This document shows positions 32,201 through 45,400 of a DNA stretch of 64,000 nucleotides, one piece after another. The stretch's first letter is position 1. Every line of letters starts with the position of its first letter. This DNA is from Tigriopus japonicus (lineage: Eukaryota; Arthropoda; Copepoda; Harpacticoida; Harpacticidae), in assembly GCA_010645155.1 (NCBI GenBank), contig CM021320.1:3237796-3301795 (forward strand), in the 5' to 3' direction. The position numbers were made by a program, and so were the translations under genes. Under the pieces are notes generated by a model. The model was not told where the DNA came from and searched no databases. It worked only from the letters and a program-made list of their open reading frames with translations.

Positions 32201-32787
32201 ATCATTTTGATACGCATTCCCTGGCATCTTGATCTCAATAGCATGTAGTGTAGTAGGCACTGTGCTCCTTTGGTGATACCACAGCTACCATCATCTTTGA
32301 CTAAGATTGATAATGGATTAAGCGAAATCTCAGGCATGAGCGGGGTGAACTTTCCCAACCGCGATAGTTGATGATGCCAGGCGGACCCATTGCTCTGTTC
32401 GTGGTCGTCGTGGTCGTTTTCGTCTTTGAGGTTCCTTTCAATAAAATTGCAAGGCATGAGACTATTTCTAGCGCCTGATTCATCACCGGCTATCACAAAA
32501 ACTGCCAGAGCTTCAAAGTCTCAGTGGAGTCAATTTAAATAGGTCGAGCGAACGAGAGACTGGTCAATAGCGAGATCGTCATTTTCGTGATATCGTCATG
32601 ATTCGCCATGGATTTCAGCGCAACTAGAGAGGCTAGTTTCCGAGGAAACGCCATGACCGATCGGTTTGCAATTCGCGGGAAAGAACCATTTAAAAAATAT
32701 TTTCCCCTTCTTGAACATGATCCTAAAACCCAGTCTCGAAAGGCACCATGATCAGAATCTAACCCGAAACGCGATCTCTAAGCCTCA

Positions 32788-32810
32788 TGACGATGATGAT
32801 GATGATGATT
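32788..32810 (+). repeat. GAT microsatellite
   Basis: A run of GATGATGATGAT units; no coding context. Confidence 0.8.
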
Positions 32811-35800
32811 GAATGTGTGCAAGGATGGTATCTCCTTGAAAATGTAATTACCGAAACACTCCTTACAACGAGATAGTGACCGTCTATTTCAGTATAATTC
32901 CTAAGCATGGACAGACACTTGCAAGTTGCAAACCTATGCATTTCATTTCACAATGTGATTATCTCTCCTCCCTATTTTGGATCAAACTTTCAATAAGAAG
33001 TGGAGGCTTCAGAATCAGCATCAAACTTCAGTAGATAACTCTGTGCAGTGAGTCTCACAAAGAGATGCGACCTTAGATGGCCTTTTAAGTACAGTTTTTC
33101 GCTAAGCAGTTGCCTTGCCAACCAGGTCTTGGAGGTCGATAGCTTAATCTAACTGATTTTTATGATCATGCACACGTTCTCCTCCTTCCAATAACTATTG
33201 ATATCTCTTCATTTAGGGAAAAATGTCCCAATAAATCGTGATCGAAATGAGTCATAAAGAAAACTGGCCATTAAACATTCTATGGGTACTTATGTGGATA
33301 TTTGAAATGGTTCCCGCAAGAATGTCAAATTGGCGGTCTAGGATGGTACTACGTACACTACGAAGTGGGAAGAAAAGTCGTGATCCGCCCATTATGAGCT
33401 TTGTAAGAGAAATAAACATTCCTTTAAACACCCTTATTAGCCAAATTCCCAGCTTTACCTCTACACTGCCCTACAGATTCGGAAACAAAGGAACCCAATC
33501 TTCCGGTGTAAACGATAATACAATTTAATCCATTGTAACTGTGGAGGGAGGGTTTTCACTTCGTTTGTCCTTGGCAAGCTGAGTGTGTTCTTTTTGGTTC
33601 ACCTACATGTCCGACGTGTGTAGTAACTAAGCCACTTCACTTTGTCTTCGTCATTAATGACGGCTTTATTTGGCCGGTGTCGAGGATTTGGCACCTGAAC
33701 TTGGCCTCCGCCGTAAATTAGCACTATTGATTAAATGAGAGATATTTCTTTTCAACACCTCCAATTGTGGAGATCTCATTGGCAAGAAGTCCATCCAGCA
33801 TTCACAGATATTGAAACCGGAGCAAGTTTGACGTGTTAGCTGATGCCACCCGTTCCTCATTCCAAGGGTGACGATGTTTAGATCTGTGAACTGATCCATT
33901 CTTGTACACTCACTCACTGTTGGAGAAATACACAGGCAATGCCTGAATTGCCCATTAATCTAACCCCAAGGAAGCTCGGTAGAGCTAGTTCTTCTTTGAA
34001 AAGGGACAATTAAGATTGAAATGGCGTTCGAAATGGCATGATTTGTTCGCCACATGTGACTTCGATTGCGAGAAATACGAAGCCATCGATTGGTTCTGGG
34101 TTCTTGGGTATTGGATTGGTTGGCGTTTCCATTGCGATGCTTTTGTATGGATCGTGGTTCGCACTCGTATCAATGTCAGATCTGATTTCATTGCAAAACA
34201 CGTCCCTCTTGGTCTGTTGACCTCTCGTACTCTGAATATCCCTGAGTCATTTCGAATCTTTTCAATGTATTCCATATCTTCAAGTGTTCTTGGTTCTCCG
34301 TCTATTTCGGTTACAAAGAATCTCAAATGGATTTACTAAACGACGGCTCGAGATTCTGGATGGAGTTACTTTACTTTCCATGTTTGAAGGGTTCAAACGA
34401 CCCCGTGGGGATTTAATACGATGATAAAACCCTCTTTCAACTTTGTTTTATGTCACCATCAAGTCGTTATAACATATTCAAAAGTAGTAAATCCTACTAG
34501 TCAGGGCGACTTTTCAACCAGTTTACGATACTAGTTCGTCGGCCTTTCCCAGCTATCTTTAGATCTCCAAATACAAATGAGTCATATAAACTATTAGTCC
34601 TCCTAAAAAAGGACATCTGTAAAATAGTGTTCCAATTTCTTTGGCCAAGGGAGAGGCTTTAAGGTCAAATTCTGTGATCCGGCCCAATTGAGCCAAGGAC
34701 GGCGGAAATCACTTTTGGCAAGGTGACGAGGAATCGCTTACCCCATACCTGCCTAATGTGCCCATAAAACGGACGGCTAGGCTTGGTCTTTAATCAGGAA
34801 ATTAATAACGACCATTAGACGGGTACAAGGGCCTGGAAAATCTTAATTTTCTCATGACTCTGATCAAGATGGATTGTTCCTTCGTGCCTGGATGGCCAAA
34901 CTCCAGGAGGGCCCCTGCTTGCTTCGTTCCTTCCCTCATTCACGCTAGTCGCTATAATTCAAGTAGCCACAGTCTCCATCTCATTCAACGCGAAGGCGAG
35001 GTTCGACATTCGATGATAATGTGGTCAGTCTGAAATTAGATAGAAAACCAGCCTCGTCTCAAAATCTCCTCGGAGGCTTTCGTGGCAAGGGAGTTGAATA
35101 TTCACTCCGGTGGTCAACGCGATTCATTTGAACATTTCGATTTTGAACTGTTTTGAACGAGAGATGTTTTGAGGGGGGGGGAGATCTTAAACGGAAGAAA
35201 AAATGAAAATGGGCAGACTTTGGCGGTCCTCGATCTACATGAATACACCCATACTCACACGCAAAGTCCCGAAGCTTGAGTCATAGACTCTATAATCATT
35301 AGTGTAACAAATTTTAATCCAAAGGCAAATTGCTCGCCACCACGACTACTCCACGTTTGAATACAGTCAAGGTGAAGTCGTCTTGAGCGAGTGAATACCC
35401 TATGAGAATGAGTATCTGCTGCATTCTTCTCTAATGCCTTTTTCATTTACTCACACAAAAGGACCCTTCCTTCATTAACTCAACGAGATTTCCTATTTGT
35501 TTGGGGAGTTGGCGCTCAATTTTACTGCTATGAATATGAGAATCTATTGTTTCCGTTGACCCCGACAGACCTAAATTAGCTCGCCGTCTCCAAACTTGTT
35601 CAAAAGTGTAAGGAACATTGACTGAAGCACTTCGTAACAGAGAACATTGTGGAGTTGCAGATCAATAGAATAAACTTCTGAGGGCCAGTGATTCTTATCT
35701 CAACAGGAAGATTGGTCTCAAAACACCCCATTTTCTAGGGGACCGATTTCACTTTCAGCATGGACGACGAAAATGGGGTTTATGTGAGTGTGTGCAAATT

Positions 35801-38800
35801 TGAGATTTCTATTGAGCCTTCTCAAGCATGGTGTGTTGGGCCTCTTTTCATCCTTTCACAATCTTGCGGTCAGCAATCCATCTCTTGTCATTGAAAGAGT
35901 CGTAGGGCCGAAAATCAGAGGGCAATTAGACCTCTGCGGATTTGTTTGACAATACAAAACCGTGGGATTAGATCTTCGAAGGCTCCATTTACTTGTATCA
36001 GGTCGAGAGACAAACACAGACACCTTCAATGAAATACTTTGCTCGTGAGGTTAAAAAAATCACAAGTTAGAGGTGACTCCAACATTCTGATCTTGAAATA
36101 TGAAACATTGGCTAACGAGGAATGCCATTCTTTGGGTCGAAGCTACCACCTATTGGTCCGTATGCACTACGTACTACTTCCATTCGGCGAGAGTATTGAT
36201 AATCTCATGGTTGGTTGGATGGATGGAGGCAAGAGCCTTGGTGGCCCACCATTTTTGGGTACCGAACCAAAACTTGAAAAGAAAACATTCATTAAGCTTG
36301 TCTTCGAGATACAAAGCAGGAAGAATGCTTGTTGGTTGTCTTGCAGGGTTCAATTGTAGGTCCAATCCTCCATTTTGTACTACCTGACTAAGATGGTGGT
36401 CTGGACGGGATTGAAAGATCGCTTTGGCTAGGCTCTTCTCACCCTTCTCTAATGTGTTTGACACGTCATGAAAGGTAGATGGACGTGCTAAGAAACAAAT
36501 CAATAGTAGAGATTAGGGGAGATCTCAAATATGCCAAGGAGACCGTGTCCATTGCACACTAAATGCAAAGAAAGAGCTAGACTCCGACCTCAAGACCGCG
36601 AGTGTTGCGAGACTTGAGTGTGTTTGTGTGTTGGGTATTAGAATGTCGTGCTATTTAGATTTAAGTCGAGGACCTTTGAATTCTTGGGTCGAGACAGACT
36701 GGGAAAACATCTTCGGAACTGACATCAGGAGAATTAGTGGACACGTTTGGGATTATACAAATGAGATGACAGTGCCAGCACGTTCTAAATTGTCAACGTT
36801 TTTGGCCACACACATACATTATGTTCAGCTTGGATTAAACAAGATTTGTGGTCAACCACAACAAGCGTCTTAAATTAAAGGAACAAGTAGAACACGTTCC
36901 TAGAATTAATGCTGTACGTATATAGAATTTAGATAGAAAGTATATAACCTTTTAAAGTATTGGCACACTTTTTGAGCCTTGTAAGGTAGTCAAAAACTAC
37001 CCTATCTTGAGCTCTGTTTCTTGTTTCAAAACCTAAAATTACTTTCCATGAATAGAAGTTCTTTAAAGCCGATGCCTTTTTGCGCTTTGCCGTCAATTTG
37101 AGTAAGTATGCTCCAATAAATTGGCTTAGAAAAAATCTGAGCAAAATGATGGTTTACAGTTTGCACAATGAGAATATTAGACAAAACGGGCATCTTGCTG
37201 GTGATTTAAATAACATTACATTCTCTTAAACTCAGTTTCGTTCCCGGCAAGCGTATCCACCAATAGGATTGAAATGGCTTGACTAATTCTAGAATTACAA
37301 CTGTGGATGTCAACCATGTCAGATTTAATAATAAGGTCGAGAGGTCCTTGAGCGGTATGAATATGAGACGTTAATGAACTTTTTCTTCGCTCTCTTCCTT
37401 TCAAATCATGCGCTTCATGACCCTTTTGCAACAAAGCCGTGCACGCCCCATAGGACATCATTTACACAAGGCTGACTGCCTCCTTCTCCTCCAAAATGGA
37501 TTTGGAAGAAAGTCGTGCCGATTTCTAGGCCAACTTGCCACAATGATCTTCAGCAGAGTCACACTCAATTACGCCAAAAGGCTTGCTCACTCGTCCGAAC
37601 CCGCTCTTAAAGAACTCCACACGCAAAAGCATTACCAAAATGTTTATCAGCCAAGCTCGAATTGGGTTATTGAGCTAACACTTTGCATTTCAACCAAAAT
37701 TGACTTCTGGAAGAGTTGGCCCAACTCTGAAGTGCATGCGAGTATGAGCGCACTCACTGTATCTCAAGGCACTAGTTTTATCTAGTAAGTGCTTTGCGAT
37801 TACCCATTGCCAAGACGAGAAAAACTGGCGAGAATCCTCCTCTTGATTGGCCCACCCACTTAGCGCTTCCATTTCTCTGACGTGACACACTGAACTACTA
37901 CAGAGAGACTGCACAACGAGTCAATTTTTTGCTGAGCCTCCTCAGGGCCCTTTTCCCTGATGAATATCCGCCTGGACATTTGAATGCAAAATAGATTAAA
38001 AGACTGTACATCTCACACCCAGGCCTCACACCTAATTGAAAAGGATACTTCCTTTGTGTTCCTGTGACCACTGAGTGATGGAGAAAGAAAAGAAAGAAAC
38101 GAGATGGCATATGCGTAGGATTAAGGCTCGAAAACGTGTGCATACTCCTTAGTGCAAGATCGAGTGATGGTGATTTCAACGCACCCTCAATCAGTCTCTG
38201 AAGTCCCGAAGATGGTACATCAAATGTATATCGAGAACTCTGCCCGCCGAGATAGGAAACTAATGGCCTCTCGAAGCCTTTGTCCATTGTGATTGAGACG
38301 AAGTGGTGGTTAGTTCACAATCATAACTTTCCCAATTTTTTAGAGGTCTATTCATTGCGCTCTTGCATATGCTCGTCGGATGATGAATTTCCCCAACAAT
38401 GCCAAGCGAGCGAACATTATACTTGTAGTTGTTCATCGTACGAAAAGCATTGAAAGTTGGAACCCAAGAAACTCGAACGGAGATTAGCTTAACGCTCTGG
38501 CTTGAAACAAGGCAGTCTTAAATTACGGTTTTTTCATTCTTGCAACGACGCTGAACCAAACATGTCATTGTCAAAAGCTTCCATGTCCTTTTTAGGGGGG
38601 TCCTTTTTCTCTTTCCAAGCCTCCATCATGAGGACGCGATACTGCCTGAGTTTGTTCGGCCATTATTTTTGCCTAATAACAAATGGCTGCTTAATGACTC
38701 CCTAATAGCATCTTTGGCGGGCTTGGGTGGTGATGATCCGACTCTTTCTTCCTCTCTCTCTTCATGCTCAATCATTTTAAGTGCTGCCGTTAACCTTACA

Positions 38801-39358
38801 TATGTAGGAACTTTACCCGTGTCAAACGCTGTTATGTGGCTACGGGTCTTCTGTCCTTTAAAGGGGTGAAAGGTCGGTTTTGTTTCTTCTTCAGAGGGCC
38901 CCCTCTCTTTACCATTTAATAACCAGGCACGGTTTCAACAACAACAATACATGACTTCAAATACTTAGAAACCGTATAATTGGGTGTTTGTGAAGGTTAC
39001 GTATACATCCATAGGTTTTCTTGGCAGTCTCATTTTAAATTGATTTTCATCTATTTCAATAGGATTTTCGGAGGTCTCCCGTCTGATCTTGATTTCCAGT
39101 CACCCACTATCAAGCAGCTTCCTCATCTTGAATGAGGGGCTCCTCCATGCACTCCAGTTCGATCCAAACGATCCGACCACCACCAAACTGGTGGAAAAAG
39201 TCCCTACGTATTGTAGTCTAAGAAGATTATCCCAAAGAACCAAGGCAGCACTAACTCAACTATCGACATTTGGGGGGGTTTGTTCCGATGGTGGAGGATT
39301 TTCTATGAAGGTGGCATTCCTTCCTTGGGCCTCTATTTGAATGTCATGATACAATCTA

Positions 39359-39405
39359 GATGATGATGATGACGATGATGAAGAAGAAGAGGAGGAGGAG
39401 GAGGA
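39359..39405 (+). repeat. Compound GAT/GAA/GAG trinucleotide repeat
   Basis: Consecutive GAT, GAA and GAG units, purine-rich. It produces an artefactual poly-Ser frame on the minus strand. Confidence 0.8.
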
Positions 39406-42400
39406 ACTGGTTCGAAATGCCATATCAGGGCACACAGCTAAACCATGATAGCCTATTTGGAGAGGAAACGTTGCCAAAACTGTGAAATATCGATCTTACT
39501 CTCAGGTCTTTCTTTGGCACTCGTTCCATATGTTTGTAAATGGCAAGATGTCATTGGGATCATTTGGGTTGTAGAATAGTAAAAATCCATTGCTATTTGA
39601 GGCCCAATATATGAGTAGGCAAATGATCACACGATTAGCACTTTTTGCTCGGACAGGAATGCCATTGTTCCAACTTCAAGTGAGGTAATCAAATACAGTC
39701 TTGATAAATGATCAAATTGCTTATCATTGACCATTTATGAACACTTCAAGGGCCTTTTTATGAATCAAAGAAATTTGGAAACCGACCATTCTGATCTTTA
39801 CCTCAAGATAATCCAGATAAAAATCTATAGAAGTGAATAAATTCAAAAGAACCGGGCCTCCAATCGTACTTTCTTAAAGTCTTGCTCTGAAGGAAAAAGA
39901 AATACTTAGACTGTCTGAAAGCTTGTATTGTCCAATAGAAAGAGGTCAGACTAGGAGAAATTAAATTCCAAAACGAATTCTTGACTGAATAGCCATTGAT
40001 CATGACAAGGTATGAAACCAATCAAGTCCAGGAGAGCCCAAGGGCTTGCTCGGAAACAGAGTCACTCCCAAGTTCGAAACCGGATCCCCAAATATCTAAG
40101 AAAGTGAGAAAACCTCTCGTTTATTTAGTAATTTAGTACGTCTGAACTTGCAATATCTGGCCAACAAATCTGCACTCCTGAGGGATTGTTTGGTGGGTGG
40201 GTGGGTGGAAGATGGATGGCATACTTCCGACACGCCTTCTCATTACGTTCAGTGGTTCAATCCACCCTGGTTGTGACACTCACTCGCCCTGATGGACCAT
40301 GATGAAGGACACAATAATTTGGATATCCCTGTTGAACGTGATTCTTCATTCAAAGTCGACTTCTCATTCCTCTTCGCACCTCCCAGCGAAAGATGAGGGG
40401 ACTCGTTTTTTTTTGTCTTACCATTCTTTACACAAACCCCAAAGAGACTTCTTGACATCGGCACTGTTTTAGCACTCTCTCCCAGACAGACCCATACATG
40501 TCGACTTTTCGGATGGATGGATCGATGGCAGGGAGGTATACGTACGTACTGGCTAGAAGAGGGTCCTTTGTTCAAGAGTTCCTTCTCATTCCGAGGGTGA
40601 AGGACATCTATCTATTTAAAAGCCATCTTGGCCATTGACAGGCAGCCCATCAATGTCGAGGAAATGCCTCCTAGTGAATGGGACAACGAGTCGGGTCGTA
40701 AAATTCGATTCAGGCAAAACCCTGTTTGTCTGTGTCCCCTCTCTGAATGGCATAGGTGAGATTCTCTTCCTATTCATTAGACAGGCTTTTACGAGGCAGA
40801 AGTGCCAGGATTTTTGGCACATTTTTGCAACCTTGCTTGCAATTCCAGTTTCTAAGATCGGACAGTGAATGGCACGAGCTCTTGGGTTTTGGAAAGATAA
40901 AACTTGGTCACACTCTCGCCCAACCATTAAAGCCTAATTCCTAGATTTTGGCCCTCCAAGAAAGCTCGGGTTAAGGAAAAAAGGTAGGAATGTCTTCATT
41001 TGTCGAGTGACCCTCAGCACAATTGTGACCAGGTACAACAACCTAATAGATCAAAGTCCGTGAAATTAGCATGAATACATATTCAACACTTTAGACGACG
41101 TGTACGTGTACATCTTTTGTGAGAATGTTCACGCCTCTTCTGTTCAGGTTTTGCCCATGAATAAAAAGCTCAACGAAGACCGACCAAAGAACGAAAGTTT
41201 TTCGCCTTCAGCATTTAGTTACTTTTTCTAGCCCCACTTGCAGGACATTATTCAAATGAGAGCTGCGAGAGTTTTACAATCTTACCATGATGCCCAAAAA
41301 TTGACCGTGAAACGGTTGGAAATGAAATACACTGCTCCGTCCTCAAGTCCAAAGGTAGTTCAAAACAATGGGTTTCAATAATGCCTCTTTGGCTCTCGAA
41401 GTAGTACAAATACTTTGTCTCCCTTATCTCCCGTTTTCTCGTTCTCAATGCTGCAATCAAGACTTCAATAAACCAAGAGTTTGACTTGGTGAATGGCCTT
41501 TATGATTAATGCAATTCTGGCAACTTGACCCTAAATCTGACCCTGTCCACCTTTGGAACCGAATGAGAAGGAAGAAGAATCCTCGCCTGACCTAATTGGA
41601 CCTTTTTTAAGCAGAACGCCGATCATGATGGCGTTGATCATCATCATTCTGATGCCGAACTTGATGGTGGGGGTGATGATGATGATAATGATATCTCCTT
41701 CAACGTTCCCGTTCTCGGGTTTTGAGCCCTACCGCCGAAAAAATGAGCCAATATTTCATCGCCGTGACCTTTGAAGTGTGACAGTGCACATGTGAGACTC
41801 ATTAGAAAACTCTTTGTTTGTTCAATCAAGGCCCGCATTGCTGGGCTATGATGTACTCGTGCAATCTACGATACAATGTGTTCCGGTTAAACTGCGAGCA
41901 TTCCTCGGACTTAAGTCCGTTGGATGCATTTGACAAAAAAAATCTGTTCTTATCATTCGTTCAGCCAAGGGCAAAAGTTCCTAGATTAGTCAACTGACAT
42001 GAAAATTGAATTCTCCGATTGTTTGTGAGGTGCACTTACTGGGTATCCAGAATGACTAAACTGAAATCGAGAGCCCTTGGAAGAATAGATAAAATCCTAA
42101 GTAACCAATCACACAAAGTTTGATCCCTGTGATTGCGAATGTGCATTGAGAATGTCTAGTGCTTGTTGAAGATGTTCAGTAAACTACGTACAACTGGTCT
42201 TTGCAGACAACCTTCGAACTTAAGAGGAACTCGCGAAAGGACATGATGACAAGGGCAAATCATAACAAATACAACATTTTTGTGATTTAATATGATTGAT
42301 ATGCCTTCGGTATTTTTTTAAACATAGTTCATGACAGTAATTTTTCATAACATTTTCCTTTTAAATTAGTATTGGTAATGCACATGGGTAAGCAACAAAC

Positions 42401-45400
42401 TAAAGCTCGAAGCAATAATGCGAGGCATTAGCACTAAATTTAACATGTCAAGTGTTGTGAGAAATCTGCTTCAGAAAAACGATACCCTTTTCAACCTAAA
42501 TTTTCATGAAATTATACATTTAGATTCAGATTATAATGCCTTTTGCTGATATTTCATTACTTAATAATAGGATATATAAACAGTAATATCGCAAAACTTT
42601 TCCCATTGCCGCTTTAATAGAATTTAATGCCATTTCTCAAATCAAAAATTAATGACAATTCTTGGTATATTTCTAACACCCTTATCAAACGTCCACTAAC
42701 ATACTTTGTTATCTTGAGTCGAGTTAGAATAAAAACCGCATAACAAGCATTTATCATTGGCATGAACAAAACTTCCTCATCGTCTAGTTTTAATTGATGC
42801 AATCAAAGCTGTGTTCCTGTGGGTGTCCATTTTGTCAAACACATTAAATCCCTCTAAAGGCCAAACGTTAGTTCGCTAACATCCATAATTAGTCGTTTAT
42901 CAGATACAGACTGTATAAAGATAAGAAGAGGATTATTTTTTGTCCGAGTCAAAGGCGCGCCTCCAGGTTTAAAAACCACTCCGAAACTCGATGCGCATCA
43001 ATCCCACCATGTTAGCCAATTCGCAGTTATGACCCAAAACAAATTGATTACCCTCCAAATGTGAGAGAGAAGAAAAGGAGGAGTGGATTTTGGAGAACAC
43101 ACTAGGTTTCATTTCACATAATCATAAATCCTCTCAGGCGATTCCCAAGGCCCAGAGCTTGCTTTTTTCAATTGGACATTTAAATTGCGTTTTCCAAATG
43201 AAGGTGTTGAGGAAATCAAATCCGGACGGGTTATAAAGATCACCTGAATCAAAATAACCTAACGTCTGGCAATGAACCTTGAATCTTATGTTATGTGCAA
43301 AGGCATCCAAGTTTGCGAAAAAAACAGCTCGAGATGCTCGTTTTCCATGGGGTATAATATTTTGAGTGATATATGTGTGAAATAAAAAGCCTTGTTATTC
43401 AAGTGGGTGAGGAAATTTGCCCGAAACACGAAGCAGGCATGTCAAGGAGCATCTCTACCATCCTCATCCTCATCACCATCATCTGATGTCAGCTTTATTT
43501 GTGGCATCAAATGTCAGTCTTTATGACAGGGAAGATTATCGCGTGAGATATTCGCCTATTCCGAGAAGTCCGGACGTATCAACAACGTTCACTCACTAGA
43601 CGAAAAGTGAAATGGAACCAACAAGTATGATGTGGATGGAGACCGAGTCCAATTTATTGCTCAACCCCTTCTTTTATTGCGGCCAAGAAATTATGGGTTC
43701 TTTTCCTTCACTGCTTGACCTAAAACACTTGAGCCAGAAGGACACTCGGGCAAGTCGTCTATCAAAAACTTGAGGCAAAGGCATTCCGGCTTCTTCAGAT
43801 TGAGTCCTAATCAAATAGTAGGTTTATATGTACATACCTCTGGGCGAAAATCACTAAACATTTTCCATTGCTGGGTTCAATTCTCAACATCCATGTGAAA
43901 AAATACTATCTCGAGGTTGGAAGCTTTTTCTGCTTTAGAAATGGGGAAAATTCAGTGCCGACCTTAGTTGAAACATCTTGTTCGTCTAGTGGATAAAGAT
44001 GTGGATGCTCGGATCATTTCTCATTCTCTAGAGATCTCTGAAGTGAAGTGAAGTTTGCCCTCAGAGTAGATTCATGGCCCATTCGGTCTCTGTGTGACTC
44101 GCACGTACTTCAAACTGATCGTCAATTCGTCGGGAATTTCAAGATTGTGCCGCTTTTCAACGACATGCGAACTATCTATCCTAAGAGCAACTTCGGTTTC
44201 GTTTTGGACCCATTTTCCAGATCTACATTTTTGTGTATGTTTTGACAAGGTCATCTGATGAAGGAATGCAGACTGGGTCAGAGCCTTCCACGCGCGTTCT
44301 TATTCTAGTATCTCAATTGGGTAATTGAAAATATAGGTCACCGTGTTGAGATTATCAGCCCGCACAATTCGTTAATGGAGGCGTTAAGCCTCATTGCATT
44401 TGAAGTTATGGCACTGATCTGAAGGAGAAAACCAAGTGAGAGTTTCGTGATGGCGGTAGATGCACTTTATTGTTCGTTAGGGGGGCCTCTTCTTGCCAGG
44501 CAATCTGGATACATCTGAGCTTTGAGCATTTATCAAAAGGCTAAAAAATCTAATCCGTCAGTCCCGATGACCATTGTCATGGGCTCATGGCCCCCTTATA
44601 CCATTGCGTTCCATCCGAAGGAAGCGAGACCCTAAGACGGAGACCAAGATATCCGTCAGATTAAAGGGTCGGTAAGAGAGCTATGTCAGGAGAAGAGTCA
44701 ACAATGAACCAACCGTTCATCTATATTTTGAAGCGAGATGAGATGGATCGTTTTGATTCAAGCCGTTCTCTACGTTCGTAGCTGGATCTCGTCAACGACT
44801 TCAGTCGAGCACAGCAAAGCAAACCCTTCCAAACAGGAAGGGTAAAAGGATCCCCTCAAAAGCTTTTGCATACAATGACATTATTTCACTGCGAAATAAA
44901 TGTTTTGCCTTGTCCATATGTGTCATCTATGGCCTGCCATCTCATTCACATGCTGTTAGCATCTTACAAGATACCTCCCTTGAACGATTACAACTCTGCA
45001 AGGCAGCTAATAATAGTAGTATACCGCCACATGCAAAGCCAGGATTTTGGGACCGCTGAATGACCCTGTGATCAGAAAAAAGGCAAACGCTGACAAGCCT
45101 CAACTTTGCAACCAACTCCTCATACTTGAAATTCGGAACTTCCAAACGACCTCAGGGTTTCACATTGAGCACAAGTTGATCCCGAAACTTTTTAGTAGTC
45201 CACACTCGGTTGGCGTTGAGTTGGCCATTTCAAAAGCATCTATGCATAGATCAGCATCCAAGTGAAATTAATGGCCGCTGTCCTCTCACTCGAATTTCTA
45301 CAGATCATGTTCAGCCTTTTTATCTCATTGAAACCGACTTGGAGATCACCATTCACCACCGCCACCAATGAAAATGGGAAATTTGGACACCCCATCTCAG

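Noticed and set aside
39256..39477. Poly-Ser frame on the minus strand
   Set aside because: Produced by the GAT/GAA/GAG microsatellite.
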